Positions 1-10,960 of a stretch of DNA of 64,000 bases are shown in pieces; the stretch's first letter is position 1; every line of letters starts with the position of its first letter. A program made the translations under genes and the position numbers. Location: NCBI GenBank assembly GCA_963926055.1, contig CAWUVK010000003.1:62001-126000 (forward strand), in the 5' to 3' direction. Source of the stretch: CAJXJP01 sp963926055. Lineage in GTDB: Bacteria > Patescibacteriota > Gracilibacteria > BD1-5 > UBA6164. The notes beneath the pieces are model-generated. The model ran no database searches. It saw nothing but the letters and a program-made list of their open reading frames with translations, and was not told the DNA's origin.

Positions 1-2871
1 GAATTTATTTCTAATGATATTTGAAATTTTTGAGTTTCAACTGATGTATTTTTTGCTAAATTCCCTACAAGTGATTATGATATCAAAAAACATATATTAT
101 CATTAGAAAAATGACAAGAAATCCAACTTGATGAGATATCAAAACAATTGCACGAAATGTGATATAAACATTCTCAACATGGATCAGCTGCAAGTTTTCA
201 TATACAATGAGAAATACTATCAATTGTCAATAATAATGAAAATTACGAATACAAAATCAGCTTTTGGTGAGATGAAATAGAGGAAATATTCATAATAGAC
301 ACGTTGACAAAAGACTCTCAAACTCGTCAAAAAATATCAATTTGAGACAGGAATTATGATTTTTTTCAAATAAATAATTCTCAGATTAATAATCAGATAT
401 TCTCATCATTAAAAAATAAATTTTGTATATTTTATCAAATAGATTTTTTTCAATTTGCTCAAGAAATATATCAAACATTTAATGATTCAATATTTTTTCA
501 TAGTTTTTCACAAAATAATCAAAACAAAGAAATTTCTCTGTGAGTCACAGATATTTTCGTAGATACAATAGATGAGTTTCAAAAAGTACTCTCACAAGAT
601 AAAAAAGTAAAAGTGTTTACAAAAAATCCAAAAGCGATAGAAAATTTCATAGACTATAATTCTATAGAAAATATAGAAACTTTTGAAACAAAAATATCTA
701 ATCTAAAAAGTTTCCAAACTCTCGATGAAATATATGTTTGTGATGATAATATTGCACGTATATTTGTGAAAAAGAGAGTAAAAAAATCAATGAGTAAAAA
801 ACTTGATCTCCTCTTACAAATAAAACCATGAGATTATGTGGTACATGTTGATCATGGGATTGGTATTTTTAAACAAACTATAGAAAAACAACTCCAAGTT
901 TGAATCAAAAGAGTGATCAAAAAAGAATATATAGAACTAGAATATAGTGGAAATGATAAACTCTTTGTCCCTATAACAGAAGTTGGGAGAATCAATAGAT
1001 ATGTCTGAGTAGAAAATCCTAAACTCACATGATTGTCGACAAAACAGTGGGAAAAAACAATGAAAAAAGTCCACGAAAATGTCGAAGAAGTAGCAGGAGA
1101 ACTTTTAGAAATATATGCTCAAAGAGCATTAGAAAAATGATATAGTTTCCCGAGTTTACCAGATGAAGAAGCAAAATTTTTCCAAAGTTTTGAACACAAC
1201 TATACTCCAGATCAATACGAAATAATCCAAGATATTTACACAGATATGCAATCTGATAAGCCAATGGATAGACTCGTTTCTTGAGATGTATGATTTTGAA
1301 AAACTGAAATAGCTTTTGCTGCGATTTATAAGTCGATTATTGCTGGGAAACAAGCAGCACTTATTTCACCACTGGTAGTTTTAGCTTATGAACATTATCA
1401 AAAAGCATTGAAACGTTTTGCTCCATTTCCTATAAATATTTGAGTTATTACTCGTTTTGAAAATAAAAAAAGCAGAGATGAAACAATGCAAAAACTTAAA
1501 AATGGAAAAATAGATTTAATAGTATGAACCCACAGATTATTAAGTGAAGATATAGAATTTAAAGATTTATGAGTACTTGTAATCGACGAAGAACATAAAT
1601 TTTGAGTAAAAGACAAAGACAAAATAAAAAAAATTCGTCATAATATAGATGTTTTAGCACTTTCTGCAACTCCTATTCCTAGAAGCCTCAATATGGCTCT
1701 CAATGGAATTAAACAAATGTCTATGCTCACAACTCCACCGGTTGGAAGACAGTCAATTTCTACTATTGTTTCACGTTTTGATGAAAAATTAATCCAAGAA
1801 GCAGGAAAAAGAGAATTTGATCGTGGTGGACAGTTATTTTTTATACATAATAAAGTTTCAGATATTGAATCTCTTCGTGATAAATTAGGGATAATATTTC
1901 CAAAGAAAAAAATTATTATTGCTCACGGACAACTTCCTGGTGATCAACTCGAAAAGAGGATTCTCGCGTTTAAGCAAAAACAATACGATATTCTCCTGGC
2001 AACAACCGTTATTGAAAATGGGATAGATTTCTCAAACGTAAATACAATATTTATAAATGATGCGTATAATTTTGGTATATCTCAGATCCATCAACTCAGA
2101 TGAAGAGTTGGTCGTAGTGATACACAGTGATTTTGTTATCTTCTGTTTAACAAAGATAAAATTGCAGAAGATGCGGCAAAACGTCTCAAAACTATTGTCG
2201 AATATAGTCACTTAGGAGCAGGATTTGAACTTGCGGTAAAAGACTTAGAAATAAGAGGTTGATGAGATATTTTATGACTCAAGCAAAGTGGACAATCCAC
2301 TCAAGTTGGTATGAATTTATATCTCGAAATGCTCGAAGATAAAATTGAACAACTTAAAAGGACCGGTCCAGATGAAACAAATATTATTCAAGATAATACA
2401 ATTCAAACATCTATAGAATTACAAATTTGAGCATATATCGATGAACAATTTTTTGATGGAGAACTCGATAAAATAAATTTTTATAGAGAACTTGAAGCAC
2501 TTGATACACTCGAGGATCTCGATGAAATAATTAAAGATTTCATGACTATAAATGAAAAAATTCCTCTAGAAACACAAAACTTTTTTAGTCTTTTAAAGTT
2601 AAAACTCAAAGCACCAGACTATAAAATAAATGCGATAAAATCAGCCGGAATAAATTATCAAATAGATTTTGATACGAGTGCTGAGTTACCGGATATTAAA
2701 AAATTTCTCCTGCTGGATGAAAAAGTGAAATTTAGTGTAGTAAATGGCTATCGTTTACGTAGTGGAAAAAAGAATTTTCAAAATGATGAATCTTTTCTAA
2801 AATATATGACAGATATTTTTTTTCCAACATCAAGGCAGAAAAAAAAGATTAAGTTGAAATTAAAAGCCTAA
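1..2871 (+). CDS. mfd: Transcription-repair coupling factor Mfd, 5' end outside window
   Basis: Superfamily 2 translocase that removes stalled RNA polymerase from DNA and recruits the UvrA excision machinery. The 956 residues present begin in the UvrB-like N-terminal region. A CarD-like RNAP-interaction domain follows near residues 277-330 (PGDYVVHVDHGIGIF). The helicase then shows Walker A SGDVGFGKTE (428-437), DEEH (about 529-532), SATPIPRSL, and the TRG motif HQLRGRVGRSDTQG (from about 697). The C-terminal TRCF domain is present. Three glycines of Walker A are UGA codons (1282, 1291, 1297), so UGA must be sense here. The gene ends in TAA just upstream of the peptidyl-prolyl isomerase pair. 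uvrA lies at 22-25 kb. Identification is secure; only the true start is missing. Confidence 0.97.
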
Positions 2872-2910
2872 ACAATATAGTGACACATATTAATTATTAA
2901 TATTACAATT

Positions 2911-4101
2911 ATGAATTTAATCCATAGAATTTGAGCATTAATGATCATGACTCTTATATTTACTGCTTGTAGCACAGCAGATAATACAACTCAAGATCAA
3001 TGAAATAATTCTCAAGAAAATATTACAAATGAACAAGCAAGCGCGTACGAAAGTGATGTTATTTTAGAAGAAAATGACACAGTTGCTATCATTGAAACAT
3101 CTCAATGAGATATAAAATTACAACTTTATACTCAAGCTGCTCCATTAACGACAACAAATTTTATTGTCCATGCAATGGATGACTACTATAAAGATACTAT
3201 TTTTCATAGAGTTATAGATGATTTTATGATTCAATGAGGAGATCCTCTTGGAAATGGTATGGGTGGTGAATCTGTATATGGTGAAGCATTTTCTGATGAA
3301 TTTTTTGATAAAATTGAAAATCTCCCAGGAACTATTTCAATGGCAAATAGTGGTGTAAATACAAATGGAAGCCAATTTTTTATTAATGAAGCAAATAATT
3401 CATTTCTCAATGGGAAACATACAGTATTTGGGAAAGTGTATGAATGAATGGATATTGTAGACAAAATTACACAAGTTCCACTTAATGGTGAAACTCCAGC
3501 TACAGATATAATTATAAAAGATATTGTTATATTCACTTATACAGATGGTAAATTAATTGATTATACTCTTGATAATAAAGATGAATTTATTAAACAAGCA
3601 CAAGAAAATCACAATAATATGATCCAAGAAGCAGGAAATAAAATAAAAGAACAAAGGGAAGCAAAAATTCAACAAGATATTGCTAGAGTTGCTCAAAGTG
3701 GTGATGTAGTAGAATTTAAATATGAATTTGCTTTAGAAGATGGAACTATCATAGATTCAACTCTTGAAGAAGAATTTGGTGGACAAGTTCAAATTGATGG
3801 ACAAAATCCTCTTCCAGGTCTTAACAGTATCCTTACAGGTATGAAAATTTGAGAAACGAAATCTGGTACTTTAGAACCAACTGATGCCTATGGTCCAGAA
3901 ACTATAGAAGTACCAAGAGAACAAATGAAAGATTTTGAAGATGCTGGGTTAACACTTGAAGCATGAAATACACTTCCTGTACAAGGTGGAGAAATAGAAA
4001 TACTAGAAGTAAGTGATACTATAGTAACTATAAAAAATCCTCATCCAGCTGCTGGAAAAAATTTAAATTACACTGTAAAAGTGGTATATTTCGTAAACTA
4101 A
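2911..4101 (+). CDS. Lipoprotein with cyclophilin and FKBP peptidyl-prolyl isomerase domains
   Basis: 396 residues. An N-terminal signal ends in a lipobox (LIFTAC, Cys about residue 20) followed by an Asp/Asn/Gln-rich linker, so I infer an exported lipid-anchored protein. Residues about 50-205 are a cyclophilin domain with the family motifs FHRVIDDFMIQGGDP and NTNGSQFFI. After a charged helical spacer (about 210-265), residues about 268-390 form an FKBP-like domain (SGDVVEFKYEFALEDGTIIDST, then LPGLNSILTGMKIGETKS). Two unrelated isomerase folds in one chain suggest a folding chaperone for secreted proteins. It is followed after 6 bases by a paralogue lacking the signal peptide. Leader is AT-rich with no Shine-Dalgarno. 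Confidence 0.9.
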
Positions 4102-4107
4102 TAAACA

Positions 4108-5133
4108 ATGACATTTAATCAAGAAGAAAGACTACAAAATGGGGACATAGCTGCTGTTATGAAAACTACAAACGGAACAATGACAATTAAATTATTTACT
4201 GGTCAGACTCCAAGAACAACTCTAAACTTTATAGGTTTAGCTCAAAAAGGATATTACGATGGAATTATATTTCATAGAATTATCAAAGGATTCATGCTTC
4301 AAGGTGGAGATCCAACTGGGACCGGTATGTGAGGAGAGTCTATTTATGGGGAAAAATTTGATGATGAATTTCATCCAGAATTAAAAAATATTACCTACTC
4401 TCTTTCTATGGCTAACGCTGGACCAAATACAAATGGGAGTCAATTTTTCATTAATCAAGCTGATAATAATTACTTAGATAACAAACACTCTGTTTTTGGG
4501 CAAGTAGTTGAAGGAACTGATAATGTAGATAAAATCTCAAAAGTAAAAACTGATGGACAAGATAAACCAGTCAAAGAAGTAAAAATTATTTCTCTTGAAA
4601 TAAAAAAATATGAAAATGGAACTCTTAAAGATCACACAGTAGACGTAGACGCTCAATTAGAAGAAACAACAGCTCAAGCAGAAAAAATAGCTACAGAAAA
4701 AAAATCTAAAGCTGCAGAATCTGGAGATCTCGTAGCAGTACACTACACTGGAACTCTAGAAGATGGATCTAAATTTGATTCTTCTCATGATAGAGGACAA
4801 ACCATTGATTTCACTCTTGGTGCTGGACAAATGATTCCAGGTTTTGATACATCAGTAACTGGTATGAAAATCGGTGAAACTAAATCTGTGACACTCGAAC
4901 CAAAAGATGCATATGGAGAATATGATGAAACAAAAGTACAAACAATGAGAAAAAAAGATATGGTATCATTTGAACAAGCTGGGATAAAAATCGAAGCATG
5001 AGCAGATCTACCAACTCAATTTGGAGTATTTAAAATAAAAGAAGTTCAAGACGAAGATGTGATTATTGATATAAATCATGCTTTATCTGGAAAAACTCTT
5101 AATTTTGATATTGAATTAGTTGATATAAAATAA
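4108..5133 (+). CDS. Cytoplasmic cyclophilin-FKBP fusion peptidyl-prolyl isomerase
   Basis: 341 residues with the same architecture as the preceding lipoprotein but without a signal peptide. The cyclophilin domain is about residues 12-165 (FHRIIKGFMLQGGDP, NTNGSQFFI). A helical spacer follows, then an FKBP domain from about residue 205 (SGDLVAVHYTGTLEDGSKFDSS, IPGFDTSVTGMKIGETKSVTLEP). The FKBP half keeps the canonical VHYTG.L.DG.KFDSS signature better than its neighbour. The 6-base gap points to co-transcription and tandem duplication, with one copy sent outside the membrane and one kept inside. A strong terminator follows the stop codon. Confidence 0.9.
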
Positions 5134-5134
5134 T

Positions 5135-5173
5135 AAAAAAAGTTCCCGGGAAATTTCCCGGGAACTTTTTTTT
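5135..5173. terminator. Bidirectional intrinsic terminator
   Basis: A-tract, perfect dyad GTTCCCGGGAAA/TTTCCCGGGAAC, T-tract. It separates the isomerase pair from the convergent transposase-like gene, whose TAA (5172-5174) lies at its edge. Confidence 0.93.
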
Positions 5174-5702
5174 ATGCCTTTTTTCTTAATTTATTTTCCA
5201 ACTCTGGATAATCTGTAATAACTTCTTGTAAATACGCTCATGAAGGACTTTTGATTACTTTATGATACGAAGTATATAAAAAGTCTTTTATATCGTCTAC
5301 AGCTTGATATTTGATTGGTAAATAGTTAACATATGAAATAGCTTTATGTAAATCTTCATCTTTATCTAAAAGAGTAGATTGAAATCTTCCAAAAAATACA
5401 GGATGCTTTAATTCACTTGGGTGTCTTTTTCTATACCAAGTGGCATAACTCACTTGAAGCTTTCTCATAAATTCTGAAAGTTCATATCCATTTTGAATAT
5501 TTTTTAAAATCAAGTGAAACTCAGAGTTTATAAAACAATATGAAACTAGTTTGATATTTTCATATGCTCATAGATATTTTATAAGAAGTTCATAAAATTT
5601 TTTATATTCTTCGTCATCATGAAAAAGTGGATCATGAGTAAATGAAGCATTAAATATATGATAGTAAGAGTTTTCTAAAAACTCAACTCTTGCATTTCAC
5701 AT
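5172..5702 (-). CDS. REP-associated tyrosine transposase-like (RAYT/Y1) protein with altered HUH motif
   Basis: 176 residues, IS200/REP-associated Y1 transposase family. The N-terminus ENSYYHIFNASF matches the usual YHVYNRG region. The middle shows FMRKLQVSYATWYRKR with the candidate catalytic tyrosine, then PVFFGRFQSTLL and AISYVNYLP. The usual HUH metal motif (NHFHLLL) reads NSEFHLILKN, so the first histidine is glutamate. That could mean a degenerate or domesticated enzyme. The ATG at 5702 is the first in-frame start after an upstream stop. No terminal repeats of an IS element are visible around it, but a palindrome-bearing intergenic region follows upstream. Confidence 0.82.
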
Positions 5703-5766
5703 AATATTATAAATTAATAAGTATTAATTACATTATACAGAATCATTTGATAAATTGCAAATTTAG

Positions 5767-5774
5767 GACCGGTC
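5767..5774. repeat. GACCGGTC palindrome, intergenic copy
   Basis: One of 18 exact copies of GACCGGTC in the window (see findings). This one lies between the transposase-like gene and the terminator of the next exported-protein gene. Confidence 0.9.
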
Positions 5775-5785
5775 TGGAAATTTAG

Positions 5786-5820
5786 ATATTAAAAAACACT
5801 CTTAGAGTGTTTTTTAATAT
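5786..5820. terminator. Intrinsic terminator of the exported protein gene
   Basis: 16-bp perfect stem (5786-5801 with 5805-5820) around a TTA loop, rich in A on one side and T on the other. The TAA of the minus-strand gene (5814-5816) lies inside the stem. Confidence 0.9.
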
Positions 5821-7175
5821 TTTCTAGATCAAAGATTAATCGATTCTAATAAATTTGCATTTATATTATTTACATTATCTACTCATTCAACACTATAAAT
5901 AAGACCTTGATTTATAATATCTAAAGAAATAGTTGAATCGTTTTGAGCAGATATCTGAATATCAAATGATTCATTACTTCAAGATGAAATAAATCTATCG
6001 TTTCATAATCATGTTAAGTCAAACTCTAAATATCATCCATTTTTTATTCAAACAACACTATTACTACTATTGTCACTATTATAGATTTTAAAAATAGCAT
6101 CTCAATAAGTTTCTCTGTATATAAGTTTGATACTTTCTAATTTAGCTTTTAATTCTCTTGATGAAGAATTTTGTGTATTTTTTCATCAATCAGCAGATAT
6201 ATTTATAGTTGCTCTTGAAGAATCTACTAAACTATTTTCAACTGATACATTTAATATAACAGGAGAAATTTCAAATTTTTCAGATCATTCACTTAATGTA
6301 TTCATTGAAATTTCAGCACCAGATATAACTCATTTTCATTGAGTCACTTTTACTTGTGAAACTGTAATTTCAGGAATATATTTCCCTAATTTTTCATATC
6401 CAATTTCTTGAGGTACTAACGCAAGTCTAAATTCTATTTCTTCTTTTGGAACAAATACACCATCAATACTATCAAATTCTAAAATTCATTGTGTAGAATT
6501 TGTTAGTGAAAATTTATTTGAAGTAATTACTTGTGCCTTATGTCATTCAACGTATAAAATTGCTTCTTTAAATCCATATTTAAAATTGGAAAGATCAGTA
6601 CTCTCTAAAGTAAACTCCATCTTTTCTACTTCTATTTCTTCAATATTAGCAACTAAAGAACCATTATAAACAAATGTTTCTTTTCCTGCTAGAATAGTTT
6701 TTGGAGCATCATCTTTATAACTTGAAGAAAATCATGAATATAGAGCATCTTTAGTATATATTATTTGATCTTTATCTTCTTGATTATCTTCAGATTCTCA
6801 AGAATTATCTTCTGTAGTATCTTCTTGGTTTGTTCAGTCATTATCATCAATTGAATCAAACGAATCAATAATATCTAAAAATTTGATATCCAAGTATCTT
6901 AAAATAAGAAGTACTAACTCTGCATCTCTATGAGTAGAATCACTATATTTTGATAGTACTTTTGTAATATTTGATTGGATTTGTTTTGCTCTATTTAAAT
7001 TATCTTCATATTTTTTAGAAAATACATCAAGTGTTTGTATATATTTTTCTCATTTTGGTAATTCTTGAATTTCTTGAGTAATAGAATTTATTTCTGATTG
7101 AGAGTATCAATATACAGTGATATTTTGTAAAAATAGAATACTCAAAATACTTAATACACATATAATTTTTTTCAT
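5814..7175 (-). CDS. Exported protein of unknown function with C-terminal GSRKY tail
   Basis: 453 residues. The N-terminal signal (KKIICVLSILSILFLQ) predicts export. A helical segment follows, then an acidic Asp/Glu/Asn-rich linker around residues 110-145, then a beta-rich body without a recognisable family. The protein ends LESINLGSRKY. The downstream-transcribed neighbour, the 1178-residue SLH protein, ends DIDFGSRKY, so the two share a C-terminal tail and probably a cell-surface fate. Unlike the SLH gene it uses many UGA glycine codons. Its stop codon is inside the terminator stem. I infer an accessory surface-layer protein; no enzymatic motif is visible. Confidence 0.75.
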
Positions 7176-7255
7176 AAACTTTAATTAATAATATTTTTTA
7201 TATTTTACCTTCCTATAAAATAAAAGCAAGGAGAATATTTAATATTTTTTTATAA

Positions 7256-7263
7256 GACCGGTC
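7256..7263. repeat. GACCGGTC palindrome, intergenic copy
   Basis: Exact copy in the gap between the two surface-protein genes, just beside the terminator hairpin. Confidence 0.9.
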
Positions 7264-7280
7264 CAAAAATATAAACAACA

Positions 7281-7310
7281 AAAAAACACACTTTTTCAAG
7301 TGTGTTTTTT
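7281..7310. terminator. Intrinsic terminator downstream of the SLH gene
   Basis: 13-bp stem (A6CACACTT with AAGTGTGT6) and a TTTC loop, about 50 bases past the SLH stop codon. Confidence 0.9.
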
Positions 7311-7359
7311 TGAACTAAATAAATAGTTTGTTTAACAAAGTATATTTGTCATCGAGTTA

Positions 7360-10300
7360 CTAGTATTTTCTAGAACCAAAATCAATATCTTTTGTTAGGT
7401 TAGTTGTAACAGTAGAACCAGCTACAGTGTAATTAACCCCAGTTTTAATAAGTCTTAGACTTAAAGTTTTATCATTATCAGCAGGAATAGTGATTCTGAA
7501 AGTTTCACTTCCTCCATTTGAAATACTTCTGTCTAGAGTACCATTAGTAGTATCAGTAAGATCAAAAGTAACAGTATAATCGTTAGCGATTGTAGCAAGT
7601 ACTTTTTCACCAGCATCATCAACATTAATTAAAGTTAATGTAGATCCAGTAGCATAACTAGTACCAGCTAAGTCAAATTTAAGTGAGTTAACATTAGTAT
7701 TAGGTACAGAGTTAGAGTTAGTTTCTCTATTGTTTCCAGCATTAGCAGTAATTTTAATTTCTGCAGATGATGAGTTATTTAGAGAAGTAGCAACACTAGG
7801 AGTAACTACAGCAGGAACAACAGAAAATTCTTTTGCACCAGCGTTAGCAGTTAAGTTAGTTAAACCTGAACCAAGTTCAATTGCTTTACCAGAAGATTCA
7901 CCATCAACTTTTGCAAATTCAACTTTAGTAGCTTTAGCTTGTAATAAAGTTTTACCAACTTTTTCAAAACCAATATTAGCAGTGTTTAATTTAACAGCAA
8001 CTTCAACGTTTGCTTGTGGTACGATAAAGTCAGTTAAGTTATTAAATTTAACTGTACCTCCTGAACCACTATTAATAACAGTAATATCAGAGTTAGAATT
8101 AGTTTTAATTAATTTTCCGTCTAAGTATAAAGAAGCAGAAGTAACAGTTTTCTTGAAATTTGATAAATCATTTCCAGAGAAAGTGAAAGTAACTTCTTCT
8201 ACATCAGCACCTTCATTTAATGCAGATACATCAGCAGAGAAAACAGTAGCAGATTCACCTGCTAAGATAGTTTTAACATCTTTATTAGCATCGTTACCAG
8301 CATCAGCAGTAATTTCTAATTGACCAGATGCTCTAACAGTAAGAGTTTTACCTCCTTGTACTAAGTTAGATCCAGTAATTTCATTACCATTAGAAACAGC
8401 AATAACTTTAACATCATCTGAATCATCATCTTCAGCAGAAACACCAGCAATAGCAGCAGTGATTTCAGCTCCAGTAACATCAGCTCCATCAACTAAATCA
8501 ATAGTAACTACAAAAGTTTGTTTTGCTTTAGAAGCAATAGAAACTTTTCCATCTCTAAATGAGTTGAAAGTAACTGTTCCATCAGTTGTACCAGGAATAG
8601 ATGATTCGTCATCTAATAAGTTAGAATCAGAAACTGATCCTTTATATAGAGCAACTCTAGAGATTTTTTTAGTCATATTTCCAGATATACCTCCAGTTGC
8701 AGTTAATTTAACTTTAACTTCATCAACAGTAACTAATGATGCTTCTTCAGCTTCAATTTCGAATTGAGCGATTACAACATCTTTAGCACCTCTAACAGCT
8801 TTTGTATCAGCTGGTAATGGAATTTCAGCAACTTTAGCTCCAGAAGTAATAACTGAAACTTTTTTGAAAGATAAAGAAGAAGGAGTTACATCAGTAACAG
8901 TTTTATCATCTTCAGTTTCTTTAACAGTAAACATTGTTGATCCATTAGTACCAGTAATGTCTAATTTTAATTCAGTACCAGTAGCAACATCTTCTTTGAT
9001 GTCAGCTTCGATAATAATTTCAATATCACCTTGTGGTAAGATAACATTTAAATCATCATCATTATAAGTAGCTGTTTTTCCATTTGTTTCAGAATCTGGA
9101 GCAGTTAATTCATATGCTGAACCATTAATTCTTGCTTCAACATTTTCTAAAATGTCTTTTAGATTTTGAGAACCTGTACCATTAGTTTTAACAACTTTAA
9201 AACCAAATTTTTGAAGTTCTAAGTTTGCACCAGCAACATTTCTTAATTTAACAGTTCCTAAAATTGTATTTTTTTTGTCCGCTCTGATTTTATCAGAAGG
9301 AGCATCAATATCTGATAAAGATAATTTACCAGCTTGAACAACTATAGCATCTGTATCATTTTCGTCAATTGCACTAATATCAGCAGAAGCACCGTAGTTA
9401 AATTTTGAACCTTCAGCTCTAACATCTAAATTTTTATCAATATAGAATTTAATAGAGTCTCCAGCACCAGTAATTACATCAGCTTTAACTGTAAATTTTT
9501 CAGTTTTATCTTCTTGAATAACAAAACCTTTATTTAAGTTAAAAGTAACATATTTACCGTTAGAATAATCAACAGTAGCGATTACATCACCATCATTAAC
9601 TAATACATAGTTTTCAAAATCTTCATCTACATCATTTTCAGATGATTTTAGAGTAATAGATTTTAAAGTAACATCTTCATCTGAAGCACCTTCAATTTTA
9701 AATTTGAAAAGTTCTGCAGATTCTTCACCAATTTTTGGATCAGAAACTGAACCATCAGTTGAAACTTTAATTTGTGGAGCATCAACACCACCAATTTTAA
9801 TTGTGTTTGAAGTTAAGTTAGAAGCAAGTTCTAAGTTAGTTCCTTCAGCAACAACTTCAGTAATTGATAATGCAAATTCGTGTCCATTAATTTTAGTTGA
9901 AGAAGCAATATCAGCAACTAATGTTAATGTTTTAGTTTCACCAGCTTTAATAACAACACCTCCGTTATCTAAGTTAATTAGAGCTTGAGTATCGTTTTCT
10001 TGTGAATCATTTTTACCTTTAGAAGCTCTTCCTTCATCTGTAAATACAGCAATTGAAGTAATAGTATCTTGAGTAGATAAACCTGTTCTTTTAACTGTTA
10101 AAGATGTAACTTTTACATCTTCAGAACCAGCAGTAAAGTCAAATTTAGCAACTGGTAAACCTGAAATTGCACCAGGAACAGTAGCAGCAGCAGGAGTAGT
10201 AGCTGATAAAGTAACCATTAATTCATCGTCTCCAGAAACTGGAGTTTCAGAACCGTTATCAGTATCTCCACCGTTATCAGAACCGTTACCTTCACCTTCT

Positions 10301-10896
10301 AATTCATCTAAGATTTCTCCAAGAAGATCATCGTCGTTATTTGCAGTGTGAGAGTTATCAGCAGCAACAAATACAAAACCTCTAGTAGCAGCAGAATTAA
10401 AATCAGCAAAAGTTGAAATATAACCTTCAGCAACAGCGTGAGCTACGAAGTCAGCTTGCCAAGTAGAATTTGAATATTCAACTTCTTCTCCAGCAGCTTC
10501 CATCATCATTTTTAATGATTCTGTTTTAGAAAGATTTCTTTCTGGATTATAATTTTCATTAGCAGAAAGTAATCCTTTTTCTAATAATGCTTCAACGTAT
10601 CCACATACCCAGTTATTTGGAGTAGTAGCAGAAACATCAGCAAATTTACCTTCACAAGATGTTTTTGGTTCAACACTTGCGATCATAGCAGCAACTTTAG
10701 CAGCTTCTCCTCTTGTGATTGTATCATCAAGTCTGAAGTCAGCAACAGTTGTTACATTATTAATGAAACCTTTTTTAGCTAACGAAGTAGCAGCATTGAT
10801 TTCAGCTAAATCCATTGCAGCAACACCAGCAGAGAAAGTCCCTGAAACTAGTGCAACTAATGCAACAGATGCAGTAGTCTTTTTAAATAAGTTCAT
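7360..10896 (-). CDS. SLH-domain surface (S-layer-like) protein, 1178 aa
   Basis: Exported protein. The signal peptide ends near AGVAAMD. SLH-like segments occupy about residues 30-190 (ITRGEAAKVAAMI, FADVSATTPNNWVCGYVEALLEKGLL, LSKTESLKMMMEAAG). A Gly/Asp/Asn/Glu linker follows (about 195-228), then roughly 950 residues of repeated beta-sandwich-like blocks rich in Thr, Ser and Asp. SLH domains normally bind cell-wall polysaccharide, so this is the best candidate for an abundant surface-layer protein. Not one of its many glycines is UGA, unlike almost all neighbours; GGT and GGA are used instead. This fits very high expression. The C-terminus DIDFGSRKY matches the adjacent exported protein. 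A long imperfect hairpin precedes the gene. Confidence 0.88.
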   Translation of the reverse strand: MNLFKKTTASVALVALVSGTFSAGVAAMDLAEINAATSLAKKGFINNVTTVADFRLDDTITRGEAAKVAAMIASVEPKTSCEGKFADVSATTPNNWVCGYVEALLEKGLLSANENYNPERNLSKTESLKMMMEAAGEEVEYSNSTWQADFVAHAVAEGYISTFADFNSAATRGFVFVAADNSHTANNDDDLLGEILDELEGEGNGSDNGGDTDNGSETPVSGDDELMVTLSATTPAAATVPGAISGLPVAKFDFTAGSEDVKVTSLTVKRTGLSTQDTITSIAVFTDEGRASKGKNDSQENDTQALINLDNGGVVIKAGETKTLTLVADIASSTKINGHEFALSITEVVAEGTNLELASNLTSNTIKIGGVDAPQIKVSTDGSVSDPKIGEESAELFKFKIEGASDEDVTLKSITLKSSENDVDEDFENYVLVNDGDVIATVDYSNGKYVTFNLNKGFVIQEDKTEKFTVKADVITGAGDSIKFYIDKNLDVRAEGSKFNYGASADISAIDENDTDAIVVQAGKLSLSDIDAPSDKIRADKKNTILGTVKLRNVAGANLELQKFGFKVVKTNGTGSQNLKDILENVEARINGSAYELTAPDSETNGKTATYNDDDLNVILPQGDIEIIIEADIKEDVATGTELKLDITGTNGSTMFTVKETEDDKTVTDVTPSSLSFKKVSVITSGAKVAEIPLPADTKAVRGAKDVVIAQFEIEAEEASLVTVDEVKVKLTATGGISGNMTKKISRVALYKGSVSDSNLLDDESSIPGTTDGTVTFNSFRDGKVSIASKAKQTFVVTIDLVDGADVTGAEITAAIAGVSAEDDDSDDVKVIAVSNGNEITGSNLVQGGKTLTVRASGQLEITADAGNDANKDVKTILAGESATVFSADVSALNEGADVEEVTFTFSGNDLSNFKKTVTSASLYLDGKLIKTNSNSDITVINSGSGGTVKFNNLTDFIVPQANVEVAVKLNTANIGFEKVGKTLLQAKATKVEFAKVDGESSGKAIELGSGLTNLTANAGAKEFSVVPAVVTPSVATSLNNSSSAEIKITANAGNNRETNSNSVPNTNVNSLKFDLAGTSYATGSTLTLINVDDAGEKVLATIANDYTVTFDLTDTTNGTLDRSISNGGSETFRITIPADNDKTLSLRLIKTGVNYTVAGSTVTTNLTKDIDFGSRKY

Positions 10897-10960
10897 GAAA
10901 TCTTATTTAAGAAATAAAAATAATATATCTAAGAATAGATATATAAGGTTAAAGCCTTAA

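Noticed and set aside
1..5133. Apparent frameshifted or pseudogenised mfd and isomerase genes under the standard code
   Set aside because: Breaks are all at UGA codons replacing conserved glycines; reading frame is continuous with code 25.
7730..10960. Long plus-strand ORFs inside the SLH gene
   Set aside because: They are antisense shadows caused by the UGA-free, Thr/Ser-rich coding strand; no start signals or conserved content.
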